Positions 45,953-54,555 of a stretch of DNA of 64,000 nt are shown piece by piece. The translations under genes were made by a program, and so were the position numbers. The first letter of the stretch is position 1; every line of letters begins with the position of its first letter. Source of the stretch: Actinomycetospora chibensis (GTDB lineage Bacteria > Actinomycetota > Actinomycetes > Mycobacteriales > Pseudonocardiaceae); NCBI RefSeq assembly GCF_028737215.1, contig NZ_JAQZAM010000012.1, forward strand, positions 124,001 through 188,000. Direction: 5' to 3'. The notes under the pieces were generated by a model. It was not told the DNA's origin. It ran no database searches and saw only the letters and a program-made list of their open reading frames with translations.

Positions 45953-46480
45953 ATGACCGACACGACGACCATCCGTTCCCGGATCCTCGGGGGAGTCGGC
46001 ACCCGGGCCGACTGGCGCCGCCCGCACCTCGTGGCCCTCACGGCGCTGACGGCGTACTCCACGGGCGTCGGCTGGCAGGCCCAGGCGGTGTCGTATCCGC
46101 TGTTCCGGGACGTGCCGCCCGAAGACTTCCTCGCCTACCACGCGCAGTACAACGAGGCGATCCCGATCGTCGTCATCGTGCCCGGCTTCCTGACGTTCCT
46201 CGCTTGCGCGGCGTTCCCGTGGACACGGCCGGCCGACGTGCCGCGCGGACTGGCGGGCATCGTCGCGGCCAGCGGGCTCGTGTCGCTGGTGTCGACGGTC
46301 GCGTGGGCGATCCCGAGGCACGACCGTCTCGACCGGATCGGTCAGGACGAGGCGACCATCGCGAGCCTCCTCGACGCGAACCTCGTGCGTTCCCTGGCGC
46401 TCACGGCGGGCGCGGTGGCGCTGATGGTGGCGACCGCCCGGAGCGGCCGGGCCTCCCGCATCACCCGCTCGATCCGATAA
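45953..46480 (+). CDS. DUF1772-like integral membrane protein
   Basis: 175 residues with four probable membrane helices. GVGWQAQAVSYPLFRDVPPEDFLAYHAQYNEAIPIVVIVPGFLTFLA is the motif of the DUF1772/anthrone-oxygenase-like superfamily; a conserved His and Asn lie in AYHAQYNEAI. Its role here is unknown. The regulation is visible: it is divergent from a TetR gene and carries an operator over its promoter. No partner enzyme is adjacent. Confidence 0.75.
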   Translation: MTDTTTIRSRILGGVGTRADWRRPHLVALTALTAYSTGVGWQAQAVSYPLFRDVPPEDFLAYHAQYNEAIPIVVIVPGFLTFLACAAFPWTRPADVPRGLAGIVAASGLVSLVSTVAWAIPRHDRLDRIGQDEATIASLLDANLVRSLALTAGAVALMVATARSGRASRITRSIR

Positions 46481-46488
46481 TCGACATT

Positions 46489-46569
46489 ATGTCATTTCGA
46501 CAGGAGGAGCCCGTCCCGCTCCTCCGGCCCACGGCCCTCATGTCATTTCGTCGGAAGGAGCCCGTCGCG
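46489..46569 (+). repeat. Two 30-base direct repeats (ATGTCATTTCG type), period 51
   Basis: 46489-46518 and 46540-46569 match at 26 of 30 positions, both beginning ATGTCATTTCG and both with GGAGCCCGTC. A palindrome GACATTATGTC (46483-46493) overlaps the first. The translated units read MSFRQEEPV and MSFRRKEPV, but a real gene is doubtful. Confidence 0.6.
46503..46525 (+). terminator. Possible terminator hairpin after the DUF1772 gene
   Basis: GGAGGAG (46503-46509), nine-base loop, CTCCTCC (46519-46525), lying 23 bases after the stop codon. Confidence 0.4.
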
Positions 46570-46646
46570 GTGGACCATCCCCTCGTGCCCGATTGATCGT
46601 TACGATCCAGCCCCATCCGCACCGGGCGTCGAGGGGGCACTCACGG

Positions 46647-48782
46647 GTGGACGGCAGCGAGTTCGGGCGGTACCGCCTCGAGCGTCTCATCGGCTCCGGT
46701 GGGATGGGTGACGTCTACCAGGCGGTCGACACGGAGCGGGACCGTGTCGTCGCGCTCAAGCTGCTCCCGCCGTTGTTCAGCGGCAGCGCCGAGTTCCAGG
46801 AGCGCTTCCGCCGCGAGTCCCGCGTGGCCGCCCGGCTCCGCGACCCGCACATCATCCCGATCCACGACTTCGGGGAGATCGACTCCCGCCTCTACATTGA
46901 CATGCGCCTGGTCGACAGCGGGCGGACCGTCGCGACGCTGCTGCGCGAGGAGGGCGCCCTGCCCCCGGAGCGCGCGGTCCACCTGGTGGGCCAGATCGCG
47001 GAGGCGCTCGACGCCGCGCACGGCGACGGGCTGATCCACCGGGACATCAAACCGTCCAACGTGCTGATCACCGACCGTGACTTCGTCTACGTCATGGACT
47101 TCGGCATCGCGCACTCCGTGGGCCAGACGGCGTTCGGTCTGACGATGTCGGGCTCCACCGTCGGCACGATCGACTACATGGCCCCGGAGCGGTTCACCAA
47201 CGGCCCGGTCGACACGCGGGTGGACGTCTACGCGCTCGGGTGCCTGCTCTACCAGTGCCTCACCGGCCGGACGCCCTTCGAGGGCTCCGAGGCCCCGGCA
47301 CTCATGTACGCCCACGTCCACGTCGATCCCCCGCGTCCGAGCACCGCCGTCCCGGGTCTCCCGGACGCCCTGGACGAGGTCGTCGTGACCGCGATGGCGA
47401 AGGACCCGGCGGACCGCTACCCCACCACCGGCGAGCTCGGCGACGCGGCGCGTGCCGCGCTGGGCGGCACGGCGACCGCGCCCCCGCGGCCCGTCCCCAC
47501 CACCGAGCGGGTTACCGTGGTCACGCCCCGGAGCACCCTCCCCGAGGTGGAGGCCGGAGACGGCCCACCGACCGGCCCGCCCACCGATCCACCCCTGGAC
47601 CCACCCACCGAGCAGCAGTCCTCGACGCCCGCCCCGGCTGCGGTGTCCGACGCCGGCGGCGCCGCGCCGCCCGAGGGCCCCCGCACCGGCGACACTGGCA
47701 CCGGCCTCAGGGCGTGGGTCACCCGCCCGGGCTCCCGGGCGATCGTCGTCCTCGCGGGGTCCGCCGTCGTCGTCCTGGCGCTGCTCGCCGTGCTGCTCGT
47801 GGCGATCCGGGGCTCCGGCGATCCCGGGACCGGAGCCGTCGGAGCCCCGCCCGGTGCCGCCGCGGTGGCGGCGAGCAGCGGGACGGCGTGGGTGGTCGGC
47901 TCGGTCCCGACGCCGCGCACGCCCGGCTCGCTGACGGTGGCGCCGGGCGGGCGGGTCGCCTACGTCGCGAACCGCGACCCCCGGGTGGTCACGGTGGTCG
48001 ACCTGGCCGCGGGGGCGGCGGTCGACACGATCCCGGTGCCCGCTGCTCCCCCGCGCTTCATCGCCTTCTCCGTCGACGGCGCCCGCGCCTACATCAGCGC
48101 CTACACCGACGACGACGCGGTCAACGTGGTGCAGGTCGTGGACACCGCCACCCGCGACGTCGTCGCCGTCGTCCCGGTCGACCGCCGCCCCTACGCCCTC
48201 GCCGCCGCGCCGGACGGCCGGACGGTGTGGGTGCCGAGCCACGACGACGCCACGATCGACCTCCTCGACACCACGACCAACACGATCACCGGGCGCCTCC
48301 CGGTCGCCGCGAACCCGCACTGGGTGGCGTTCAGCGCCGACCGCGCCTACGTCGCCAACCACGAGTCCAACCTCGTCACGGTGATGGACGCGGGCACCGG
48401 CGCCACGCTCGCGACCGTCCCCGTCGGCCTCAGCCCGCACGCGCTCGCCCCCTCCCCCGACGGCGCGCGGGTGGCGGTCGCGAACTACGACGACGCCAGC
48501 GTGTCGATCGTCGACACGGCCACCGACCGCGTGGTCGCCACGCCGGTCGTGGGCGCGGGCCCCCAGTACGTCAGCTACGCCGCCGACGGCCGCCACCTCT
48601 ACACCGCGAACGTCCAGGACGGCACGGTGTCGGTGGTGGACACTGCGACGTCTCGCACCACCGCGACCGTCCCGGTCTGCAGCTCGCCGACGAGCGTCGT
48701 CATGGCCCCGCCGGCCAACTCGACCGCCCGCGTGACCTGCCTCGACGAGGCCCGCCTCGCCGTGCTCGGGATCGGCAGCTGA
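46647..48782 (+). CDS. Ser/Thr protein kinase with extracellular YVTN beta-propeller
   Basis: About 711 residues. Cytosolic kinase domain (about 10-275): IGSGGMGDVYQA, VALKLL, LIHRDIKPSNVLI (an RD kinase), VMDFGIA, STVGTIDYMAPERF. A Pro/Thr linker leads to one membrane helix (AIVVLAGSAVVVLALLAVLLVAI, about 370-392). The outer part is a seven-bladed-type propeller of YVTN repeats (RVAYVANRDPRVVTVVDLA; RAYISAYTDD; HLYTANVQDGTVSVVDTA), likely a sensor of a surface ligand. GTG at 46647 has GAGGGGG upstream; a TTG 18 codons earlier is possible. Confidence 0.9.
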   Translation: MDGSEFGRYRLERLIGSGGMGDVYQAVDTERDRVVALKLLPPLFSGSAEFQERFRRESRVAARLRDPHIIPIHDFGEIDSRLYIDMRLVDSGRTVATLLREEGALPPERAVHLVGQIAEALDAAHGDGLIHRDIKPSNVLITDRDFVYVMDFGIAHSVGQTAFGLTMSGSTVGTIDYMAPERFTNGPVDTRVDVYALGCLLYQCLTGRTPFEGSEAPALMYAHVHVDPPRPSTAVPGLPDALDEVVVTAMAKDPADRYPTTGELGDAARAALGGTATAPPRPVPTTERVTVVTPRSTLPEVEAGDGPPTGPPTDPPLDPPTEQQSSTPAPAAVSDAGGAAPPEGPRTGDTGTGLRAWVTRPGSRAIVVLAGSAVVVLALLAVLLVAIRGSGDPGTGAVGAPPGAAAVAASSGTAWVVGSVPTPRTPGSLTVAPGGRVAYVANRDPRVVTVVDLAAGAAVDTIPVPAAPPRFIAFSVDGARAYISAYTDDDAVNVVQVVDTATRDVVAVVPVDRRPYALAAAPDGRTVWVPSHDDATIDLLDTTTNTITGRLPVAANPHWVAFSADRAYVANHESNLVTVMDAGTGATLATVPVGLSPHALAPSPDGARVAVANYDDASVSIVDTATDRVVATPVVGAGPQYVSYAADGRHLYTANVQDGTVSVVDTATSRTTATVPVCSSPTSVVMAPPANSTARVTCLDEARLAVLGIGS

Positions 48783-48799
48783 GCGGGTCGGCCGCACTG

Positions 48800-48825
48800 T
48801 CGGGAGATCGAAGTGGCGAGCCCCT
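48800..48825 (+). repeat. Dispersed intergenic repeat, copy A
   Basis: TCGGGAGATCGAAGTGGCGAGCCCC-type sequence just after the kinase stop; related copies lie at 53484-53510 (minus orientation) and 53601-53626. Confidence 0.55.
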
Positions 48826-49589
48826 CAGGACCGCCGCAGGCGCTGCAGGAGCGGGATCGCCGCGATCTTCTCCTCGGTCAGCTCGTCCCAGACGATGCGG
48901 CCGGGGTGACGCACCTCGCGGGTGCAGGTGACGAGGCGGTCGGGCGTGACGAGGAGGTCGAGGCGGACGTCGTGGTCGGTCACGGGGATCGCCCCGAGGG
49001 CGACGACCTGCTGCTCGTGCACCGTCGTCACCACCGGGGTGTCCGGCGCGACGAGCCCGGCCTCGCCGGCGACGGCGAACTCGAGGTCGGAGAACCCGCC
49101 GCCCTTGCCGAGGCGTGCGCCGTCCTCCGCGACGGCCACGCAGCCGGTGACGACGAGGTCGACCGGCTCGAGGTCCTCGACGGCCACCGTGCGCCCGGAC
49201 CGCGAGGCGCCCTTGATCGACGACGCCTTGCGCGGGGTGTCGTCGAGGTCGTCGGGGTCGAGCAGGAAGAACGGTGCCTCCTCGGCGAGGCGCGGCACCG
49301 CCATGTAGACGGTCTTGCCGTCCTCGAGCGCGCGCTGGCGCACGGGCCACTGCGCGGAGTCCGGGTTGCACTTCAGCGTGCGCGCCTGCTTCCAGACGTC
49401 GGTCTCCCGCAGTCGCTGCGCGGCCGCCTCGGCGCCGACGAAGTTCGGGATGCGGCCATGCGCCCCCGGGAACCGCGCGATCTTCCCGTCGCGCAGGGCG
49501 TCCCACACGCGCTGACGGACGGCGTGCTTCGCCTCGACGATCTCCGCCGGTCCCCCGGCGTCCGCGTCGTGCCGTCGGGTCCGTGCCAC
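48825..49589 (-). CDS. 5-formyltetrahydrofolate cyclo-ligase family protein
   Basis: 254 residues. VEAKHAVRQRVWDALRDGKIARFPGAHGRIPNF and AAQRLRETDVWKQART start the protein; TVYMAVPRLAEEAPFF and LVVTGCVAVAEDGARLGKGGGFSDLEFAVA are the substrate/Mg-ATP regions, with GKGGGFSDLE the family signature (GRGGGYYD in the canonical enzyme). It is longer than the usual cyclo-ligase (about 190), resembling the MTHFSD/COG0212 subgroup. Role in folate one-carbon salvage is probable but not certain. GTG at 49589. Confidence 0.82.
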   Translation of the reverse strand: MARTRRHDADAGGPAEIVEAKHAVRQRVWDALRDGKIARFPGAHGRIPNFVGAEAAAQRLRETDVWKQARTLKCNPDSAQWPVRQRALEDGKTVYMAVPRLAEEAPFFLLDPDDLDDTPRKASSIKGASRSGRTVAVEDLEPVDLVVTGCVAVAEDGARLGKGGGFSDLEFAVAGEAGLVAPDTPVVTTVHEQQVVALGAIPVTDHDVRLDLLVTPDRLVTCTREVRHPGRIVWDELTEEKIAAIPLLQRLRRS

Positions 49590-49618
49590 GGCGACACCGT
49601 ACGGCCCGGTGCCGGGGA

Positions 49619-50986
49619 TCAGCCCGTCGCGCGGTCGATCGCCCCGGTGATCGCAGCGACCGACCGGCTGATGTCCTCGGGCGTCGTCGACCAGTTCGAC
49701 ACCGAGAAGCGCACGGCCGGGCGGTCGGCCCACACGGTGGTGCCGACCCAGCAGGTGCCGTCGCGCGCGACGGCCCGGGAGAGCTCGCCGGGGTCGACGT
49801 CGCGGGGACGGAAGAGCACCTGGTTGAGCTCGACGTCGGCGAGGACCTCGATGCCGGGATGGCGTCCCAGCTCCTCGGCGGCCTGCCGGGCGAGGGCGCA
49901 GCAGCGTTCGACGAGGTCGGCGACGCCGCGGCGCCCGAGGCTGCGCACCGCCGCGTACACCGGGAGCGCACGGTGGCGCCGCGAGCTCTCCGGGGTCCGG
50001 CCGGACGGGTCCTGGGCGTCCACCGCCAGGTAGGCGGCGGAGAGGCTCAGCGCGCGGGTCAGCGCCGCCGGATCGCGGACGATCGCCAGCCCCGAGTCGT
50101 AGGGGACGTTGAGCCACTTGTGGGCATCGACGGCCCACGAGTGGGCGCGCGCGACGCCGGCGACGAGGTGCCGGCGCGACGGCGCGGCCGCGGCCCACAG
50201 CCCGAACGCCCCGTCGACGTGCAGCCAGGCCTGCTCGCGGGCGTGCACGACGTCGGCGATGGCCTCGAGCGGGTCGCACGCGCCGGTGTCGACCTGCCCG
50301 GCCTGGGCGCAGACGAGCACCGGGCCGTCGACGGCGGCGAGGAGGTCCCGGAGCAGGTCGGGACGCATCCGGCCCTGGTCGTCGGCCGGCACCCGGACCG
50401 CCCGGTCCGAGCCGAACCCCAGCAGCCGCAGGGCCTGCAGCACCGTGGAGTGGACCTTGCCGCCGGCCAGCACGGTCGGCACCGGCGCTCCGGCCAGCCC
50501 GTCGGCGCCGACGTCCCATCCCTTCGCGTCGAGCAGGGCGTGGCGGGCCGCGGCCAGGCACGAGACGTTCGCCATCTGGGCGCCGGTGACGAATCCGATC
50601 GCCGCGTCGGGCGGGAGCCCGAGCAGGTCGAGCACCCACCGCGTCGTGACCGCCTCGACCGCGGCCGCGGCCGGCGACATCACGGCGGCGGCGGCGTTCT
50701 GGTCGGTCGCGGAGACCATCCAGTCCGCGCCGAGCGCGGCGGGCAGCGCGCCGCCGGTGACGAACCCGAAGTAGCGCGGGCCCCCGGACGCCACGAGGCC
50801 GGGCTCGAGGGCGGCGGCGAGCTCGTCGAGCACCTGCGTGGCCGGCAGGCCCTCGGGCGGCAAGGGCCCGTCGAGGCGGGCGCGCATCGCGTCGGCGTCG
50901 ACCGGGAGCCCGACGGGACGGTCGGGCAGCGAGGCCAGCCACTCCCCCGCGAACCGGCGGGCCCGGTCGAGGCTGTCGTCCCACAC
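49619..50986 (-). CDS. PLP-dependent group II decarboxylase family protein
   Basis: 455 residues. SGGPRYFGFVTGGALPAALGADWMVSATDQNA is the start of the large domain; VHSTVLQALRLLGFG, AWLHVDGAFGLWAAA (Asp binding the pyridine N) and SWAVDAHKWLNVPYDSGLAIV (the PLP lysine) are the active-site motifs of the aromatic-amino-acid/glutamate decarboxylase group. The C-terminal VGTTVWADRPAVRFSVSNWSTT domain completes the fold. The amino-acid substrate cannot be stated. No start exists between the DUF998 stop and the GTG at 50986, which fixes the start. Downstream of the DUF998 gene by 17 bases. Confidence 0.85.
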   Translation of the reverse strand: MWDDSLDRARRFAGEWLASLPDRPVGLPVDADAMRARLDGPLPPEGLPATQVLDELAAALEPGLVASGGPRYFGFVTGGALPAALGADWMVSATDQNAAAAVMSPAAAAVEAVTTRWVLDLLGLPPDAAIGFVTGAQMANVSCLAAARHALLDAKGWDVGADGLAGAPVPTVLAGGKVHSTVLQALRLLGFGSDRAVRVPADDQGRMRPDLLRDLLAAVDGPVLVCAQAGQVDTGACDPLEAIADVVHAREQAWLHVDGAFGLWAAAAPSRRHLVAGVARAHSWAVDAHKWLNVPYDSGLAIVRDPAALTRALSLSAAYLAVDAQDPSGRTPESSRRHRALPVYAAVRSLGRRGVADLVERCCALARQAAEELGRHPGIEVLADVELNQVLFRPRDVDPGELSRAVARDGTCWVGTTVWADRPAVRFSVSNWSTTPEDISRSVAAITGAIDRATG

Positions 50987-51003
50987 CTCGCGGGACGGTA
51001 CGG

Positions 51004-51660
51004 CTACTCGGGCCGGGCGACCACGGATCGCCGGGCGTGCGCCAGCGCCCAGATCCCGAGCAGGGCGACCACCAGGACCTCGGCCAGGGCGAGGCCCCGC
51101 TCGAGCAGGCCCAGCGGCACCGCGCGCCACCACGGGACGCCCGTGACGCCGCGCAGGCCGATGGCCCCGACGATCGGCAGGAACGACGCCAGCGCGAGCC
51201 AGGATCCCCACCGCACGCCGATCCGCAAGGGCCGGGCGGACCGATCGCCGCGGTGGCGGCGGGCGAGCAGCAGGGCACCGAGCGGCAGGGCGATGAACGC
51301 CACGAGGCTCGCGTACCGGTGGATGTAGCCCGAGACGCTCGGCCCGATCGACCAGTTCGTCTTCTCGAACGCGACGACGAGCAGCAGGCCGACGCACCAC
51401 GCGCCGATCAGCACCGACGGCAGGGAGCGGGCGGGCGTCAGACGCGCGGCGACCAGGGCCGCGAGCACGCCCGCCGAGCCGAGCGCGAGGACGACCACCG
51501 CGACGTCGAAGAGCCAGCCGCCCGGCAGGAGCGCGTACTCGCTGATCGTCCGGCGGACGGGGTCGACCGCCGACGAGGGACCCACCAGGTGCATGGCCCC
51601 GATGACGAGGAGCGCCAGGGCCACGGCGGCCACACCCAGCCGCGCCCCGGACCGCACCAT
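51004..51660 (-). CDS. DUF998 integral membrane protein
   Basis: 218 residues, about six membrane helices. HLVGPSSAVDPVRRTISEYALLPGGWLFDVAVVVLALGSAGVL is the typical DUF998 N-terminal half (TISEYAL motif). Small Arg-rich loops link the helices. The function is unknown. It lies upstream of the PLP decarboxylase on the same strand with a short gap, so the two may be co-transcribed, e.g. enzyme and associated membrane protein, which is inference only. Confidence 0.78.
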   Translation of the reverse strand: MVRSGARLGVAAVALALLVIGAMHLVGPSSAVDPVRRTISEYALLPGGWLFDVAVVVLALGSAGVLAALVAARLTPARSLPSVLIGAWCVGLLLVVAFEKTNWSIGPSVSGYIHRYASLVAFIALPLGALLLARRHRGDRSARPLRIGVRWGSWLALASFLPIVGAIGLRGVTGVPWWRAVPLGLLERGLALAEVLVVALLGIWALAHARRSVVARPE

Positions 51661-51757
51661 CGTCTCCGCCTCGCGAGGCGGCGTCGTCCACGTCGTCGGC
51701 GTCGTCACGTGGTGTCCAACGTCGGCGGCGCGCGGTGCGTTCCGATCACCGTCCCGA

Positions 51758-52657
51758 TCACGGCCGGAGCCCGGCGCCGGACGGGTCGAGCGGCCCGGCG
51801 GCGCCGAAGCCGTCGGCGAGGCCCACGCACCGCTCGCCGGAGAACAGGCCGGCCCGGTAGTGCAGGCCGTCCGCCGCGGCGTCGACGGCGAGCACGACGT
51901 CGTAGGTCCGCGGGTGGGCGACCTCGTCGACGTACTGCACCTCCCACGCGGCCGCCGCGAGTTCCTCGGGCGGCCCGCCCTCGGGGTCGCCGAGGCGCCC
52001 GGACTGCCACGCCGCGACCGCATCGGCGTACCAGGACAGGATCGCGACGTTGTTCACGTGCCGGTTGGTGTCGACGTCGTCGATGCGCGAGGCCAGCCGG
52101 TGCACGGCCGGATAGCGGGTGCGGTCGCGGCGGGCCGCCTCCGGGCGCGGGGCGGCGGCCCGGCCCGGCTCGTCGATCACCATCGACGCGAGGTCGGCAC
52201 GCAGCTCGTCCGGGAGCTCGCTCGGCCCCGACCTCGTGGCCACGACGGTCACCGAGTCGGCCACGGCGACGCAGCGGTCGCCGGCGAACACCCCGTAGCC
52301 GTAGGAGAACGACGACCCGCCGATGCGCCGGACGCCGAGCCCGATCCGGTACCCGGCCCCGCGGGGGACCGGCGCGAGGGCGCGGAGGCGCTGGGCGGCG
52401 AGCACGATCCGGAAGCGACCGCCGCCGTCCTGGACGAGCGCCCGGAAGCGCGGCAGCTCGGCGTGGACGCGCGCCTCCTCGAGCCATCGGGTCAGCGCCA
52501 CCGTCGTCACGCGCCGGTCGCCGCCGAGGTCGGAGTAGCGCGGGGTGACCGGGCGCAGGACCGGGAACGCCGCGAGGTCGGTGAGACCCCCGCCGTCCCC
52601 GGCCAGCGACGGACCGGCGGTCGGGAGGACCAGTGCGTGCTCGGCCATGGCGACCAT
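51758..52657 (-). CDS. Double hot-dog acyl thioesterase-like protein
   Basis: 299 residues. Two hot-dog folds follow each other: RYSDLGGDRRVTTVALTRWLEEARVH (first) and SRIDDVDTNRHVNNVAILSWYADAVA (second, with the D-x-x-x-H-x-N motif of FatA/4-hydroxybenzoyl-CoA thioesterases). It probably hydrolyses acyl-CoA or acyl-ACP. The second domain keeps the catalytic-type Asn and His; the first does not, so it may be structural. ATG at 52657 has GGGGAG seven bases upstream; further Met codons at 52648 and 52666 exist. Confidence 0.8.
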   Translation of the reverse strand: MVAMAEHALVLPTAGPSLAGDGGGLTDLAAFPVLRPVTPRYSDLGGDRRVTTVALTRWLEEARVHAELPRFRALVQDGGGRFRIVLAAQRLRALAPVPRGAGYRIGLGVRRIGGSSFSYGYGVFAGDRCVAVADSVTVVATRSGPSELPDELRADLASMVIDEPGRAAAPRPEAARRDRTRYPAVHRLASRIDDVDTNRHVNNVAILSWYADAVAAWQSGRLGDPEGGPPEELAAAAWEVQYVDEVAHPRTYDVVLAVDAAADGLHYRAGLFSGERCVGLADGFGAAGPLDPSGAGLRP

Positions 52658-52737
52658 GCTCCCCATCGCGCGCGGACCGGACGACGCGGCACCGCCCGGA
52701 TCACATGTGACGACCGCCCCCGGGGCACCCGGGCGAG

Positions 52738-53340
52738 GTGACCGACTACCCGCCCGGGTTCTTCGACCGCGCCGACACCGGCGACGACGCCCGCTTCTAC
52801 GGCCCCCCGCGGCTGGTACAGCACATCGACGACGAGGCGATCGCCGCGGTCGGCGCGTACTACGACGAGGTCGGCGTCACCGGGGACGTCCTGGACCTCA
52901 TGAGCTCGTGGGTCTCGCACCTGCGCACCCGCCCGCGGCACCTCACCGTGCTCGGGATGAACGCCGCCGAGCTCGAGGCCAACCCGATGGCGGACGCGAG
53001 GGTCGTGCGGGACCTCAACGCCGACCCGGCGCTGCCCTTCGGCGACGCCGCCTTCGACACCGCGATCTGCACGGTCTCGGTCGACTACCTCGTGGCGCCG
53101 GTCGGGGTGTGCGCCGAGGTCGCCCGCGTGCTGCGGCCCGGCGGGACGTTCGCGCTGACCTTCTCGAACCGCTGCTTCCCCACGAAGGCGGTCCGCGGCT
53201 GGCTCGCCGCCGACGACGAGGGGCGCGCGGCGATCGTCGCGTCCTACCTGCGCGACGCCGGCGGCTTCGACGAGCCGGTCGCCCAGCGCCGCCCGTCCCG
53301 TGGGGACCCGGTGATCGCGGTGCACGCCGTCCGGCGGTAG
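52738..53340 (+). CDS. SAM-dependent methyltransferase-like protein
   Basis: 200 residues, class I Rossmann-like fold. Motif I is GDVLDLMSSWVSHL, an unusual version without the usual Gly-x-Gly. LTVLGMNAAELEANP (acidic loop replaced), LPFGDAAFDTAICTVSVDYL and VARVLRPGGTFALTFSNRC are the later motifs. It resembles the small-methyltransferase family often annotated as S-adenosylmethionine-dependent of unknown substrate. The altered motif I is seen in this subgroup, which suggests atypical cofactor binding. Confidence 0.78.
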   Translation: MTDYPPGFFDRADTGDDARFYGPPRLVQHIDDEAIAAVGAYYDEVGVTGDVLDLMSSWVSHLRTRPRHLTVLGMNAAELEANPMADARVVRDLNADPALPFGDAAFDTAICTVSVDYLVAPVGVCAEVARVLRPGGTFALTFSNRCFPTKAVRGWLAADDEGRAAIVASYLRDAGGFDEPVAQRRPSRGDPVIAVHAVRR

Positions 53341-53483
53341 AGCACGGCGAGCACCGCCCGTGCCACCGGATGCCCTCGGGCGCGAGCGGAATCTCGGACG
53401 CGAGCCTCGCGAGGGGCACGTCGCGCATGATCGACGGGCGGGCGCGCCCGCCGAACGTGCCCGTCGTGCGGCGTGACCCACAC

Positions 53484-53510
53484 GGGTGCTCGCCGAGTTC
53501 GATCTCTCGA
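53484..53510 (-). repeat. Dispersed intergenic repeat, copy B
   Basis: Read on the minus strand: TCGAGAGATCGAACTCGGCG then AGCACCC, similar to the copies at 48800 and 53601. Confidence 0.55.
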
Positions 53511-53600
53511 GCGTGTCGTCAGCGCGGTGGCACGTTCGGCAGGTACCACAGGCCCGCGCGCCGGCCGACCGTGTGCCCGTCGCGCGAACACCGGCGACGA

Positions 53601-53626
53601 TGTCGAGAGATCGAGGTGGAGAGCCC
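53601..53626 (+). repeat. Dispersed intergenic repeat, copy C
   Basis: TCGAGAGATCGAGGTGGAGA then GCCCC, about 80% identical to copy A over 26 bases and inverted relative to copy B. Confidence 0.55.
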
Positions 53627-53630
53627 CGCG

Positions 53631-54437
53631 TCACTCCCCCGACGCGGCGAGCCGCTCCAGGACCGCGCGGGACCCCTCGTCGGCGGGGACGAACGACTCC
53701 AGCGAGAGCTCGTCGAGCGTGACGTCCCAGGCCGCGCCGAAGTGCGTGATCGTCGAGTAGAGGCGCAGCTCGCCCTCGGGGTGGTCGAGGTGCAGCGGGA
53801 GCATGACGTGCGCCGCGCGGGCCGCCGGACCGCCCTGCGGGGGCGGGGGCGCGAACTCCGCGAGCTCCTCGCGCAGCGCGACGAGGCGCGGGTCGCCCGT
53901 GAGGTCGGCGAGGCGTTCCAGGCGGTGGAGCAGGTGCCCGGCCCACTCGGAGAGGTTGCGCACGTGGGGCGCGAGGCCGTCGGGACGCAGGCTCAGGCGG
54001 TAGATGTTCACCGGTGGGGCGAGCACCGCGGGGTCGAGGACGGACAGCAGGGCACCGACGGCGCGGTTGGCCATCACCACGTCGCCGCACCGGTCGACGA
54101 CGAGCGCCGGGAACGGTTCGTGGCCTGCGAGGAGGTGCTCCAGCGCCCCGCGCACCGCCTCGAGACCCCGCGCGTCGAGCCGGGACTCCGCGTAGGTCGG
54201 GGCGAAGCCTGCGGCGAGGAGCAGGGTGTTGCGCTCGCGCAACGGGACCTCCAGGTGCTCGCACAGGTCGATCAGCAGCTCCCGGCTGGCCCGGGCCCGC
54301 CCGGTCTCGACGAAGCTCAGGTGGCGGGTGGAGACGCCCACGTCGAGGGCGAGGTCCATCTGGCTGCGGCGGCGCCGGGTGCGCCAGCCGCGCAGCAGGT
54401 CGCCGGGGCCGGGGCGGGCGTCGAGCGTGCTGGTCAC
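53631..54437 (-). CDS. XRE/MmyB-like transcription regulator
   Basis: 268 residues. The helix-turn-helix is LLRGWRTRRRRSQMDLALDVGVSTRHLSFVETGRARASRELLIDLCEHL, the Cro/C1 type. The C-terminal half (LVVDRCGDVVMANRAVGALLSVLDPAVLAPPVNIYRLSLRPDGLAP) is the MmyB-like PAS-type ligand domain, with FAPPPPQGG and later helices. GTG at 54437 is chosen. It is divergent from a small membrane protein, with a perfect palindrome in the spacer, so autoregulation and control of that gene are likely. Confidence 0.88.
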   Translation of the reverse strand: MTSTLDARPGPGDLLRGWRTRRRRSQMDLALDVGVSTRHLSFVETGRARASRELLIDLCEHLEVPLRERNTLLLAAGFAPTYAESRLDARGLEAVRGALEHLLAGHEPFPALVVDRCGDVVMANRAVGALLSVLDPAVLAPPVNIYRLSLRPDGLAPHVRNLSEWAGHLLHRLERLADLTGDPRLVALREELAEFAPPPPQGGPAARAAHVMLPLHLDHPEGELRLYSTITHFGAAWDVTLDELSLESFVPADEGSRAVLERLAASGE

Positions 54438-54473
54438 GAGGCCGACCGTAGGACGGCCCCCGCACCGGAGACC

Positions 54474-54490
54474 ATGACCTGCGAGGTCAT
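54474..54490. promoter_or_regulatory. Perfect palindromic operator of the XRE regulator
   Basis: ATGACCT-GCG-AGGTCAT, 17 bases, lies between the two divergent starts (54437 and 54556). An AGGTCAT half-site is typical of MmyB-type operators. Confidence 0.7.
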
Positions 54491-54555
54491 CGACGCGGCT
54501 ACCGGCGCCGCCGCAGGGTTCTCCCCGACGCATCCAGCGACCGGAGGAGACACCG

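Larger units (their letters stand above)
53341..53630. other. 290-base non-coding region with palindrome and dispersed repeats
   Basis: No gene is supported. It holds the perfect 16-base palindrome GGCGGGCGCGCCCGCC (53437-53452) and two inverted copies of the TCGAGAGATCGA repeat (53484-53510 and 53601-53626), about 90 bases apart. Confidence 0.6.

Noticed and set aside
46489-46596. Annotating the MSFR repeat region as a gene
   Set aside because: Only 35 codons, no ribosome-binding site and two repeats; reported as repeat DNA instead.
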